The notes under the pieces: model-generated
Databases searched by the model: none
What the model was told of the DNA's origin: nothing
Seen by the model: the letters and a program-made list of their open reading frames with translations, nothing else
Made by a program: the position numbers and the translations under genes
Part shown: in pieces, positions 22,286-34,058 of the stretch
Position numbering within the stretch: the first letter of the stretch is position 1
How the letters are laid out: the number at the start of each line of letters is the position of its first letter
Origin: Adiantum capillus-veneris
Lineage: Eukaryota > Streptophyta > Polypodiopsida > Polypodiales > Pteridaceae
Assembly: GCA_014529385.2 (NCBI GenBank)
Contig: CM043969.1
Location: 17,243,446-17,307,445, forward strand
Length of the DNA: 64,000 nucleotides
Direction of reading: 5' to 3'

Positions 22286-22477
22286 TGAAGGAGTACGAGC
22301 GGAAGTGCAAGGCGAGAGAGAGTGCGAGAAGAAGAGCACGACGATATGGTGAACTCGCTCTACTGTAATGTGTAGAGCATAGTGAGTTCTTATTAGGTTT
22401 TTACAAAAGAATATGTGTACATACCTGGCGGCCCGCCCACTTACCTGGGCGACCACATTGGGCTTTATACCCCAACA
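22286..22477 (-). repeat. 5' LTR of minus-strand copia
   Basis: On the minus strand it starts TGTTGGGG and ends CTCCTTCA, followed by the primer site. It is followed on the plus strand by the GTATA duplication. Confidence 0.88.
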
Positions 22478-24024
22478 GTATATAAGATTGCTCAAGGAAG
22501 GGGAAGAAAATAGGCTTGCAAGCCTTAAGTTGCATGTAGGACTAGTCAACAAGATCTATCCGATGGTTCACAATTTCTCCCAAGGATTCCATGCTAAAAG
22601 ATAAACACACTTTAATGACCAGTAGCAAGATATCTACTCGATGGCAGTCTCTATTCCTTTTTCACAATAGCAGTTCGAATCTGTGGAGCTATAGCTACTT
22701 CTAGTTTGTGAACAAGTAGGATTGTGCTTATCACTAGTGGTCTTTGTTCTCCTCACACGATTATGATTGAGAGTCCACGAAACCTGAGTCTGTGAAACTA
22801 TAACCTTATTTCCATGTGAACAAGTCTACAAGAAAAGGCTAAGGTGTTCAAAATTCTAAGCTAATTTGTAAGTTTGTTGAACTGACGTAGGATAATAGGT
22901 AGGTTTCAAGAGTTGAGAAAAATGTGCATGTCCAAAGCAATTAGAAGAAGATGTTGGACATTGACAAGAAAAGAGAGGTATGAATGGGGTGAAAAATTGA
23001 CATATGGTGTACAAATGAAAGACAAGGATGACAAGTTTGAAGAAGGGGTAGTTGATGTACCATACACTTCCAAAAAGTGCATTGAAAATTTGAAATGTTG
23101 AGCTTCAATGCCCTTATCGTGTTGCTTTCTCATTTTAGATGTAAGGGACCTCTCACAAGTAGCAATGTCACTAATAATGACAAATTATGTGTCTTGTAAA
23201 AAAACACAAGTGGCAATGTCACTGGTAAGGACACATTTTAAAGAAACAAATTTAGTCTTGAAAATTTAGTAAACGTCTTTTCATGAGAATAAGATAATTC
23301 ATAACTGAAATTTGACAATTTACTACTAGGATTTGTTTGAAATGCTAATTTTTTTTGTACTTTTTTGTGTGGGGTCTTCCATTAAAAAGTGCTAAATTTG
23401 TTTATTGAAGTCAATTGTCAAGATCAGGCAAATTCGATTCTTGAAGAGCCAAAAGTGAGATACGAGCCTTGACAATTTTGTTTGGTTGTTGCAATCTTTG
23501 GGAGTTAGCCTTTGTTTTTGGGAGAAAAAGTGGATTCTTTTGTGTGTCAAGATAGTACTAGTGTGAGAATAATATATTATGTTTGAATCTCATAAAAAAC
23601 ATGGATAAAACCAATTAGGGAAACCATCAAAAATTAATTTTGATGCATAATAGACGAATTGCAATCAAGCCCTTTGTGGTCTAAATCACCAACTTAATCT
23701 CGTACCGAGATCGTGTGCCGGGAAATACAAATCGATCGTTCGATCAAATATCAAATATCGATCGATCGTAATCAAGTCGTTATAGCATACAAATCACTAG
23801 GAACATGATTAGACTCTAGGGTTGATAAACTAATTCCCAATGCACACTTTGCTGATCTTATGAGAAATAAATGGATTTCCTATCAAAAGAATACAAGTCT
23901 TATGTCACTGATTTGGCCATGGCCCAACATTTATATCTGGCTGGCCACCCTAAATTTTCTGCCGTATTCAAGATCATGGCTTGTTCAATCAAGCAGATGC
24001 AGCTTTACATTGACAACTACATTT
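22478..24024. other. No gene recognised
   Basis: AT-rich sequence with only short open frames. A CGATCG-rich patch near 23730-23770 repeats ATCGATCG-type blocks. Some of this may be 3' untranslated sequence of the minus-strand gene at 24025-24876. Confidence 0.45.
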
Positions 24025-24876
24025 TCATGTCCCCGGCAAGGAGTTGCTGATGGGGTTAGGACCGGACGGCACGTCGTGCAGAACGCGCGGCAGCGTTCTC
24101 GTTGATGATTCATCCTTCCCATGGTCACCTCCACCTAATTTCTCAGCAACAGCTCTTCTCCCGCTTAGTCCTCTTCTTCCTTCTTGCGCCGCCATGGACA
24201 CGCTTCTCAATTGCTCTGCGGCTCGGTTTAAGCTTACCCTCAGCTCTGCCTCCTTCTCTGCCAGAGATGTTGATTTCCTTATTTCTGTGCTTAATTTTCT
24301 GGTGGGAAGCTCCTGATCCTCATCCTGATCATAGGAATGCATATTAGCATTGTCATTCCGAATATTGCTTGCTGCTTTCTTGTCAGCATGGGGCTGCAAA
24401 ACGACAATATACAGAACCCAAAAGGAGTACTTAGTTAGAAATTAATTAGAGCAGTACATTAATGACTGCAGCTTGTCAGGCTCATTAATTATCAAAGCGC
24501 TTTAGTAAGCAGCTAAAATAGCAACCTCCTGCTGATCATTATAACGGCGAGCGGCAGGAACAGCAGCTTCAGCTGGAAAACAGGAGGAAGAGAAACCTGG
24601 AATAATTAATGGCCATATTATTAAGGAGCGATCACCTACGCATTAATGATGATTTCTATGTTAATTACCATGGAGTTTGTAGCTATAAAAACGATTTGGG
24701 CAAGGTGCTACAGCTGAAGGGCAGCTGCATGCCACAATCGGTATAATGAGGAATCCAAGTACGATGACGATCAGCGCCTGCTCCTGCATCAGCTTAATGA
24801 AGCTGCCACCCGCATTGATTGCGTGCCTGCAATTGTATCTAAATGACGCGGGGGCGCATGCTTCGGTGCTTGTCAT
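24025..24876 (-). CDS. Three-exon unknown single-pass membrane protein (predicted)
   Basis: I do not recognise the family. Three open segments join with GT-AG introns and compatible phases: exon 1 24876-24669, exon 2 24596-24526, exon 3 24393-24025 with stop. Introns are 72 and 132 bp; the exon 1 donor is GTAATT and the acceptors are TTATTCCAG and TTTTGCAG. The joined frame gives about 215 residues. The ATG at 24876 is chosen as the first Met of the open frame, but an upstream exon is possible. Residues 34-50 (ALIVIVLGFLIIPIVAC) form one hydrophobic helix followed by a Cys/Pro-rich CSCP segment. Exon 3 is charged, with a likely coiled coil around STSLAEKEAELRVSLNRAAE, then a Gly-rich tail. 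It is more GC-rich than its surroundings and unrelated to the neighbouring transposons. Confidence 0.55.
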
Positions 24877-26802
24877 GAGCTTCCTACAATTGTAATGGGC
24901 GCCCACGTCGAACCCAAATCGCAAAATGGGTTTCAAATGTTTTAGTGTAAAGACTTTCGCTCTTCTCCACTTTTTGTAATCCCTTAAGTTACCTTACCGA
25001 CGTCACACCCTTTTGACAAGCATTACTTGACTAGTCAAACCCTTTTACGTGGCTTTTCCACGTGGCACTCTACATTCATTTCCACCCACACAAGTACACA
25101 CTTTTCTCTTACTTTTTGATTATCCGACCTCACACAAATGTCAACAAATATCAACAGAGTGCGTACCCATATGGTAGAGGAGCCAAGAGGGAAATGATGC
25201 AAGTGCATAGCGTACTGTTCATTGAGTATCTGTGGATAGATTTAGGTTCTAAGAGGTATAAAAAAGGTGCAATGAGAAGACTTCCTTACAAAGTTGGCAA
25301 CTCCATGTTGCACACAACACTTTTGGGGGTTGTATATCCAGACAATCACACACTCTCTCCCGCTAGAACAGTTGTCTATGACAACCGTCTCGGATTCTCC
25401 AAAAATCAACGTGCAAGTTGGCAATTTCTAAAAAAATGATGTAAACCAGATATTTCTTACTTTTTTCTTAATCTACAGGCTCCACTGAGCATTAAAACCA
25501 TGGAATCTAAAAATACTAAAAGAACCAATATTTTTTATTGTGTTAAGAACTATATTTCCTACATACAAAACTTTCCCAAAACTTCTCATCCTAACACCTT
25601 CAAAACTGGCTTCCAAGGAGTGCACTCGGTCAAAATTTGAAACTGAAGAAAAACAATCAGAATGAACTCCTAGAGTGTGTACAAAATTTAAAGTAACCAA
25701 TATTTCATTCAAAAAAATTTTATGCTAAAAATTTGAAAATAGGCCTCCCTTGGACTTCCCACAACGATAGAAGTCAAAGGGTTCAAGGAGAGGTATGGTG
25801 TCACAAGTGCATGGTAGGAATCTCATCGAGGTTTTATTCCTCCAAGATCTCTTGTACTTTATCATGTCTTCTCATGTACAATCTTACCAAACAAAAACAA
25901 ATTTACACTTTAAATTACTACAAATCTTATTTAACTTATCAAACAATCTAAAATATGATAGAGCTAGAGTGCTCTTACACATCAACAAACAAAAAAGTCC
26001 AAACTTCTTCTCATTAACTTTGATAAACATACATTCGTGAACAACTTCCAAGGGGTAGTGCGGTCATAGTTCTTACATACATTCCATGACATGGTATGCT
26101 CATGAGGTGACCTATCACATAAAAATATCTCTGGTGGGGGTGCCTCATGTTAGGAAAGGGTGTGTTGCTGATGAAAAGTTGTTGTATTGTCCTACTAGGG
26201 ATCTCTCCATGTTAGCATAATGGTTTTTGGTGTAGTGGGAGCCACATTGCTTGAGAAGAGCTTTGTGACACCGTAAAAGCTTCATGTTATGCCAGTTCAT
26301 TGAGCCATTCTTGCAAACAACACCACTCAACTAGCATAGTAAGAGGTCACCTTGTATCATGACGCGTTAGAGACATGTTCTTCAAAAAAAAACATGTATG
26401 AATTCAACATTTAAGTCATATTTAGGAACTATGGGAATTATTCAAGTCCCATTTTTAAAATGGGACTTAAAATATTAGTATTTTTCTCCAATTCAACCTC
26501 TCAAAGTGTTTGTGGTCACCCTTTGTGCCATTTAAACATCGCTTAACGTATACACAACTATATAGGTGCCTTTGTATCTGTCGTGGCACCACAATATAGG
26601 AAAATTGAGACCTATTCAAGTCTCACATTTATATCCTTCATGAAGAAATTATATTTTCTGTTTTTGTAGAAGCTATTAAAAAGACCATAATTTCTATTTT
26701 GAATTGGATGAAATCATGTTTTCTATAGTCTAGCTTTGTGCTTTTGTCTAATTGATGCATTGTATGTACTCATAATATTACACACTATGCTTGACTTTAA
26801 AA
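24877..26802. other. Upstream of predicted gene; otherwise no gene
   Basis: The first 200 bp contain G-box/ABRE-like motifs. Beyond about 25.1 kb the sequence is AT-rich with short open frames only (for example 25062-25439) that lack any recognisable domain. Confidence 0.45.
25047..25066 (-). promoter_or_regulatory. G-box / ABRE-like motif pair
   Basis: ACGTGGC near 25048 and the palindromic CACGTG at 25059-25064, followed again by GGCA, lie about 180 bp upstream of the predicted minus-strand ATG. In plants such ACGTG cores bind bZIP or bHLH factors. Their relevance here is inferred from position only. Confidence 0.35.
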
Positions 26803-27640
26803 CCTTTTTTTATTTTTCAAAACCCACAATGGTGAGTAAACTATTTGAACATAAACAAGAAATTTCAGATTTTGATCATGCTCGTGCTGAGCCAAGATGT
26901 CTCCAAGAAATACAAGGTACATTAGCTACTATCAAGGGAGCCCCCGAATCACTAAGGAGGACCCAAGGAGGAACTTGGATAAATACGATTGTGCTAACCA
27001 GACAATACGACATCAGTTGCCTTGATCCATACTTCAAAGTTAATCTACTTCCCAAAGGTGACAAATCATTTCCCTACGATCTTCTATAATGTTCGTGAAG
27101 CTAGCTATTTTCAAGGTGATCTCATGGACCCGACAATTCTTGGCCTTCCAAATGTGTTTGAAGTAGAAAAATTTGACAATTTGTGTGCTGATAAGCACTT
27201 GGCTCTTAAATACCTTCCCACCCAAGGAGAGTTTGTTCTTGAAGAAACCTATATTTCAGGTCTTTTGGACCCATTGCAAATCATCCCTACAAGGCCACAA
27301 ATTGCTGGGCACTCCATGATGAATAAGTGAGGGAGGTCCTATTAGCCTTTCTACATTGCAAGCATCTGTCTGACTTGATCCCTTTGGCAAGGACCTTCAC
27401 TTCTAGCCATTGCTTGCCCCAATGTTTACTCAGGAGGAAAACCAGTCCTTCAAGACCATAAAGGAGTTGTATGCATCTTTGGCTTGTATTTTAAGGAAAT
27501 ACATGATCATGGGCCATCTTCATGCCTTCCATTCAAACTTGGATTCGCAGTTAGGCATCCAATATCTATCTAGCCATTCCAAAGCTCTACTAGCAATCTT
27601 TCAGTCCCATTAAGGTGAAACTCGGAGGCTAGTTGGTCTG
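26803..27640 (-). mobile_element. LINE 3' end, copy A
   Basis: On the minus strand the segment ends in a run of A (T-rich at 26803-26820 on the plus strand) preceded by a block that recurs in copies B and C. The translated zinc-binding tail CLQCRKANRTSL can be read near 27330-27360, matching the CLQC of copy B. Several stops make it dead. It probably extends toward 27.8 kb with more decayed reverse-transcriptase tail. Confidence 0.6.
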
Positions 27641-28107
27641 TTTCTTTTGAGTTTCCACTATTGCTGTACCAAAATGGCCCAGCCAATGGAGTCCTTTGTT
27701 ATTGATCTTTCTGGCTACATCCCTCCCCACAATGGACTCAAAAGGATGCTTCTTGCTTTAGAAAGCCACATGGACTAATGAGATATAGAGTTATTAAAGT
27801 ACCTTGTTATCCCCCCCCCCATTCTAAGGCCTCTATTACTCTGATGTATTTACAAACTAGCCCACCCGTTGTGCCCCCAATTTTCAAATTGGACCACCAA
27901 GGGGCAAGCAACTTGTCATATATCTCAAGCCCTTTCCACTACCCACCTAGAGAGCACAGATTGATATCGTCCATCATGGCCACAACCATAACAGCCCATG
28001 TTGGGTCTGGCTTAGTGATTACAACCACAAACTTGGCACATTATGCTTGACTTTAAAACATGTGGATCTAGGTTATTAGGGGCCAAAAGTTTTCAAGAAG
28101 TTGTTAT
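27641..28107 (-). other. Spacer between LINE copies; possible further LINE sequence
   Basis: No clear open frame. It includes a run of ten C near 27810. It may contain the 5' continuation of LINE copy A. Confidence 0.35.
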
Positions 28108-28872
28108 ATAATTTTATTTTTTGAAAAACTCATAGTGGTGAGTGCATTACATAATCAAAACCAAAAAAACAAATTCTTGCCATGCTCATGCTGAACCATG
28201 CCATCTTCTCTATACCATAGTTACATCCGCTGACAAGAGCAAAACCTCACAATTGAGATAGGGCCCACACGCTCACCCAAGTATGTCAACTGAAAACCAT
28301 TGCTATGCCACTTGTCCTACTCCACTCATCAATGTTCATCTGTTTTTCAATGGTGATAATCGTCCCCCAGCTTTCTTGTATTATCTCTATGAACCTAGCT
28401 ATTTCCATGGAAGTTTTGAAGACTGATAGTTTTTGGTCTTCCAAACTTGTTTAAAGTAGAAAAATCTAATAATTTGTGTTACGACCAGGAGTGCTTCGCT
28501 CCTAAACACCTTTCCCCCCACAAAGAGATCGTTCTTAAAGAATCCTTCCTTCTTGGTCTTTTGTACACATTTGCATATCTTTACCGCTAGGCTGCAAATC
28601 ATCACACAATCCTTGAAAAGATGTAGGAGGTCATCACTAGCGGTTCTGCATTGCAAGCATCTACCCGGAACAATATCCCTTATAAAGACTCACCCCACTC
28701 GGTAAGGATTCCCATAGCACCTTCCAAAAAAAGGCCTTCATCCAGTGCGACCATTGTTGAGGGCACAAGATGTCCTTCATGATTTCCTCCTCTCTTGACT
28801 TGGGCCAATGCTTGCCCCATTTCTTGTTCAATGGAGAGAACCAATCTATCAAAACCATAAGGGACAAGAATT
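28108..28872 (-). mobile_element. LINE 3' end, copy B, with zf-RVT tail
   Basis: The best preserved of three related minus-strand copies. The frames around 28897-28661 and 28656-28399 read FFWKVLWESLPSGVSLYKG then CLQCRTASDDLLHLFKDC, the spacing of the zinc-binding domain (zf-RVT) found at the C-terminus of plant L1-type LINE reverse transcriptases. A T-rich stretch at 28118-28125 marks its A-rich 3' end. The upstream reverse transcriptase is absent, as usual for 5'-truncated LINE copies. Confidence 0.7.
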
Positions 28873-29790
28873 TGTATCTTTTTTTTTCAAAACTCACAAT
28901 GGTGAGTAATTTATATTAACATAAAAAAGAAATTATAGATTCTCGTCATGCTCGTGTTGAGCCATTATTTCTCTCAGCAATCAAGAAACATTAGCTAACA
29001 AGGGAGCTACCCCGCGTCACTGATAAGGATCCTAGGCAAAAACTTGGGTGAACATGGTTGTGCTAACTAGAGAAAATGGTAGTAGTAACCTTGATCCATT
29101 CATCAGAGCTGATCCACTTTCCAAAGGTGATAAACATTTTCCTGCTATTGTGTACAATCTCACTAAACTAGTAGTATTCAAAGCATTCTTGAAGACTTGA
29201 CAATTCCTGGTCTTCTACATGTGTTTGAAATAGAAAAATTTGACAATTTGTGTGCTGATAACAAGTGCTTGGCTCTTGAACACCATCTCACTCAATAAGA
29301 GATATTTTTTGAGGAAACCTATCTTCTAGATCTTTTGGATCCATTTGAAAATCTTCCTTGCTAGGCAACAAATTTCTGCCTCCTTGAACAAGTGAGGGAG
29401 GTCTTCACTAGCTATTCTACATTGCAAGCGTCTATCAGCAAAGACCCAATCCCTTTGGCTTTTACCTTCACTTCAGTAGGTAGGGCTCCCCACAAGACCT
29501 TCTAAAGAAAAACCTTCATCTCATGCAACCACTATGGGTGCCATATTTTCTTTGTGATTGCCACCCAACTCCACCCATTTCTTGCCCAATGTTTGTTCAA
29601 CAGGGAAAACATACCTTCAAGACCATAAGAGAAATGTACATATCCTTGATTTTGGTTTCAAAAAATTCCTATTTGTGGGCCACTTCCATGCCTTCCACTT
29701 GAACCTAGACTCAACAACAACATTTATCAAGCCATTCTAAAGATCTAATGGCCAGCAGTCTTTTAGTTCCATTGAGATTGAATTGGGAAA
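28873..29790 (-). mobile_element. LINE 3' end, copy C
   Basis: Begins on the plus strand with eight or nine T (28871-28879) then TCAAAACTCACAATGGTGAG, nearly identical to copy A at 26815. It aligns with copy A over most of its length, for example GTAGAAAAATTTGACAATTTG at 27165 and a close match at 29235. It abuts copy B directly. Confidence 0.62.
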
Positions 29791-30329
29791 CAAGAACTTG
29801 TATCTTAACTCAAATTTCAAAAAACAATACGATGATCAAAGTCTAGAATAATATTTCAAGTAAAATACAAGTTTCAATCTCTTCTTTAAGTCCATTTACA
29901 AAACACAAGAAACTATGCTTAAACATTCATTAGTCTTACCTCATTATTACTACATATGCATCAAAATTGAAACAAAAACCTTACTAACTTTATTACAAAA
30001 GCTATAAAAATTTAGGTCTCTAACTCAAATATTGAGGTTGATGATAGAAGTATATTGTTAAGCTTCTAGGTACTTGTTGTAACTAAGCTCAGTTGTTGTA
30101 ACCCTCTGTCCCTCAAGGCTCAGCTTGAGCTTGAGGCTGATTTGTATATCAGAGGGGTAGTCTATAATACAATCACTCACAATTGTGAGTTTTGCGGAAA
30201 AAAAAAAGATTGTACTTGTGCTTAAGCAGATTGGAAATGCGGATACTATTAAACAAATGTTATCAAAGAAGCTCACTTATTTCTAGTAACAAAACTCATA
30301 CATGGGAGCTTGTATATGGGCAAAGGCTC
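29791..30329. other. No gene recognised
   Basis: AT-rich sequence ahead of the satellite. Short open frames only. Confidence 0.45.
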
Positions 30330-32170
30330 ATACATACGTTTAAGCCTCATGATCTTCTCACTTGGATGGAGTTGAGCCTAAAATTTAACTTTGCATCTCA
30401 TGATCACCCATCACCATGTAACAAACCTCAAATTAGTGCCTATGTGGGGTCCGGAGGTTCAAACAATTTGAGACTCATGGTGTTTTCCTTGAATCAAGTG
30501 GAAACCATGAGGCTAAAACTCAAGTTTAAGTCTCAAGGTGCCTATATGGAATGGAGTCTCGAAATTAAGTTTGAAACTCAAGGTGCCAATATGGGGTGAA
30601 GTCTCAAAGTTAGGTTTGAGCCTCAAGGTGTTGTGGAAGCTCAAGCCTCATGGAATTTTCTTTTGAATTAGTGGACATCACGAGGCTGAAGCTTACATCT
30701 GAGTCTCAAGTAGCTTAGATGGGGTGGAGGCTCAAACTTAAACTCGAGCCTCATGGCATTTTTCCTTGAATTGGTGGACACCATGAGGCTCAAGCTTACA
30801 TTTGAGTCTCGAGTAGTTTAGATGGGGTTGATGCTCGAACTTAAGTTCGAGCCTCAAGGTGGGCACTCATCTAGAATGGAGGCTCAAACTTCATGAAATT
30901 TTCCCTTGAATAGGGTTGGGCACCACAAAGCTCAATCTTATGTTTGAGTCTCAATCTTTTTAGATGGGGTGGAGGCTCAAACTTAAGTTCAAGCCTGAAG
31001 GTGGGCACCCATCTAGAGAAGGGTCTCAAATCTCATGGCATTCTCCCTTAAATAGCATGGAAACCATGAATCTCAAGCTTATGTTTGAGTCTCAAGCTGC
31101 TTAGATGGGGTGGAGGCACAAACTTAAGTTCAAGCCTCAAAGTGGGCACCCATATGGAATGGAGGTTCAAACCTCATGGCATTTTCCCTTGAATAGAGCG
31201 GACACCATGAAGCTCAAGCTTATGTTTGAGTCTCAAGCTACTTAGATGGGATGGAGGCTCGAACTTAAGTTCGAGCCTCAAGGTGGGCACCCATCTATAG
31301 TAGGGCCTCAAATATCATGGCATTCTCCCTTAAATAGCATGGAAACCATGAAGCTCAAGCTTATGTTTGATTCTCAAGCTGCTTAGATGGGGTGGAGGCA
31401 CGAACTTAAGTTCAAGCCTCAAAGTGGGCACCCATATGGAATGGAGGTTCAAACCTCAGGGCATTTTCCCTTGAATAGAGCGGACACCATGAAGCTCGAG
31501 CTTATGTTTGAGTCTCAAGCTACTTAGATGGGATGGAGGCTCGAACTTAATTTCGAGCCTCAAGGTGGGCACCCATCTATAGTAGGGCCTCAAATATCAT
31601 GGCATTCTCCCTTAAATAGCATGGAAACCATGAAGCTCAAGCTTATGTTTGAGTCTCAAGCTGCTTAGATGGGGTGGAGGCACGAACTTAAGTTCAAGCC
31701 TCAAAGTGGGCACCCATATGGAATGGAGGTTCAAACCTCATGGCATTTTCCCTTGAATAGAGCGGACACCATGAAGCTCGAGCTTATGTTTGAGTATCAA
31801 GCTAGTTAGATGGGATGGAGGCTAGAACTTAAGTTCGAGCCTCAAGGTGGGTGCCCATCTGGAGTGGAGGCACAAACCTCATGGCATTCTCCCTTGAATA
31901 GAGTCGAGAATAGAGTAGACACAACAAAGCTCAAGCTTATGTTTGTTGAGTATCAAGATGCTTAGATCTCGGCTTAGATGGGGTGGAGGCTCGATCTTAA
32001 GTTCGATCCTCAAGGTGGGTGCCCATCTGGAGTGGAAGCTCAAACTTAAGTTTGAGCCTCATGAAAATTTTCCTTGAATAGAGAGGACACATGAGGTTGC
32101 AACTCCAGTTAAAACTTCAAGGAGCCTAGATGGAGTTTAAGATCAAACTCAATGGAATTCAAGCCTAGAT
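30330..32170. repeat. Satellite: 141-bp monomers in 282-bp dimers
   Basis: The motif CACCATGAAGCTCAAGCTTA and variants recur throughout. In the centre, GCGGACACCATGAAGCTC recurs at about 31199, 31481 and 31763, exactly 282 bp apart, while the half-unit reads GCATGGAAACCATGAAGCTC. Each dimer therefore holds two diverged 141-bp monomers. Outer monomers (30330-30900 and 31850-32170) are more diverged than central ones, as expected from unequal exchange. Some monomers carry a perfect palindrome centred on GCTCGAACTTAAGTTCGAGC (31254-31279). Confidence 0.93.
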
Positions 32171-32589
32171 GGAGTTCAAGCCCACGTGAGATAAGAAACC
32201 AAGAGGTTCATGGTGGCAAAGTTTGCAAAAGGGGTGTACGACACAACTATCCTTTAGGAATTTGAGTAGGCATTTGATGAGGAAATTTGCAAGCTCTTCG
32301 ACCCACCTGTAGAATGGGCGATGCCCCCCCTCAGAAGAGAAGGCCCATCAGCTCCTTTTCAGTGTAAAACTTGGGGGAGCGTGAAGATCCTTTAGCAAGG
32401 CTTTCGCGATTCTTGCACATGACAACTTCTTCTCTTTGTCGGTGCCTTATCTAAACCACACAAGCAAAGGTGGAATGAACTTGAGAGGTGTGCCACTGCC
32501 TCGTGTGAGCCAAGCCTAAGAAAGGTAGCATGTATAGAATTAAAAAATTAAAAGAAATGTTACCAAGAATGAGTCCTAATAGAGAGATT
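32171..32589. other. No gene recognised; possible C-terminal GT34 remains
   Basis: Higher GC than the satellite. The minus strand may carry more of the decayed glycosyltransferase described next, but no signature is clear. Confidence 0.35.
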
Positions 32590-33139
32590 CGCCAAGCACT
32601 GATACATTACGCGATGGCCCAGGGATCCATCACCATACACATTCCACCTCCGTTGTTCCCCTATTTCCTCTTAACCAGTTGAATACTACTGCAACGAGAA
32701 ATTCCTTCTTCAACTAGCTTAACATACTCATCTGCGGGGTGAAGAGGTTCACCACGAGGTTGGTGTGCTATGCTTGATGCAATATTCTTGGCAGGGATCT
32801 TTGCAGTGGTTTTCTATGGATGGCGTCTGTGTCCACCCACCATATCCAGTCAACCTTCGGATGCGCCAACATGGCGGTCCTCACCACCAGCAAATTTGCC
32901 TAGAACAAGGGCATGTGCAAATCCAGCACTAGAGCCGTGTTGTAGAACATCCCCGCGCCTTGTTCTTGAAATAGTGTAGTAGATAATGGACGTTTCTTTT
33001 CGCATTTGCGAAGTGCGATGGTTGCGTTCTCGAGAGGATGACTAGATGCTCTTGCTTCAACTTTGAATGCTCCCAACTCTATTTCAACACCTCGTATAGC
33101 CTCAGTTGTTGCATCGTCGAATACATGCACTGTTGCCAA
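32590..33139 (-). pseudogene. GT34 xyloglucan xylosyltransferase-like pseudogene fragment
   Basis: Read on the minus strand, frames give MFYNTALV (near 32930-32950), then in another frame AMLAHPKVDWIWWVDTDA (32818-32871), then NLVV (near 32760) and MDPWAIA near 32610. Order and spacing match plant family GT34 (XXT-type), which has FYN-x-AL, then HPE-x-x-W-x-WW-x-D-S-D-A with the DxD metal/sugar-nucleotide motif, then NLVVHGW and a downstream W-S-x-D segment. GT34 enzymes add xylose to the glucan backbone of xyloglucan in the Golgi. Here frameshifts, a stop shortly after the DxD region and absence of the N-terminal anchor show it is dead. Part of a processed or degraded gene copy. Confidence 0.62.
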
Positions 33140-33469
33140 AAAAGAGTGTCTTCACTCCCTCCGTGATGTCGATGCCAGTATCCATGGGCCTTCTTTGCAT
33201 GGCTGCAACGTGAGTAGCTACATATGTGAGTAGGGACAGCCGCAAAGCAGGTTGTAGGTGACGTCAGCGCATCTTGATGAGCTCGAGGGGATGAGCCGAT
33301 GTTTCAAATCTGCCGTCAGTTTTAAAATTCAAACTTGACGATTCTGTCAGTTTTAAAATTTAAAGTTGACGTTTTTCAAAAAAAAAACTTGTCCTTAAAT
33401 GTTTTTGGGTACGTAGAAGAGTGGACTAATTTTTTTGTTTCTTGCTATTTGAACAGACTGTGGAGTTCT
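33140..33469. other. No gene recognised
   Basis: Short sequence between the GT34 remnant and the copia element. It contains two copies of CTGTCAGTTTTAAAATT-like sequence near 33308 and 33344. Confidence 0.45.
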
Positions 33470-33696
33470 TGTTACCATATACATGTGGTAGTGATGTGTG
33501 TGAACACACTAGGACCGCCGGGGCATTTTTTCCCTCTTTAGGAGGTTTTTTCCCCCGAGCATTGTATATACGCCCATCACTCTTGGGCTATCTATCTTTC
33601 CATTGCACACGAAGTTATACACTCTCTATTGTGTGCCTTGAGCTTCCTTCGTCTTCTCCAAGCTGTGTGTGTTTCTCTGCAACCCTAATTCCAAAA
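33470..33696 (+). repeat. 5' LTR of plus-strand copia
   Basis: Starts TGTTACCATATACATGTGG. It ends CCAAAA where the other LTR has CCAACA. It contains GCATTGTATATACGCCC, a possible TATA region. Confidence 0.9.
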
Positions 33697-34058
33697 ATTG
33701 GTATCAGAGCAGGTCACGTCCTCCCTGGCTTAGTCGCCAGCTGCTCCAGCACACGCCTGCTCACCTTCTCCGATTTCAGTGAGCTTTGGCGAGCATTCGC
33801 AGGTTGACAAATTTTTTGGGTAAGCTCAAAGAGCTTGGTCTGCTCAGAATTTTGATTTGGGCTCATTTCGGCCTCCGTTTCCACTACAGGCAGTACTGCT
33901 CAGGCTATTTCGTCATTTTGTGCAGAATTTCTGTCAGTGCCGTTTTCTGCATAACAGGTGCCTTATAGTCTTCTACGGTTTGTGCTATATAGCACAGGTT
34001 GTTCCCGCTCCATTTCTCCTATTTTCGGGCAGTTTTCACATCAGGTGCAGCATTTACC

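Larger units (their letters stand above)
16992..22477 (-). mobile_element. Young Ty1/copia element, nearly intact
   Basis: In element orientation the 5' LTR is 22286-22477, the primer site (complement of GAGCTCTGATACCA) is at about 22270-22283, and the 3' LTR is 16992-17178. A perfect GTATA duplication flanks it (16987-16991 and 22478-22482). The LTRs differ at only a handful of positions plus a small gap at one end. Domain order gag, protease, integrase, reverse transcriptase, RNase H is copia-type. One frameshift near 18250 separates two long frames; otherwise the polyprotein is open. Confidence 0.95.

Noticed and set aside
32770-32979. Plus-strand 69-codon frame with a hydrophobic start
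   Set aside because: Antisense to the GT34 signatures, which explain the sequence better.
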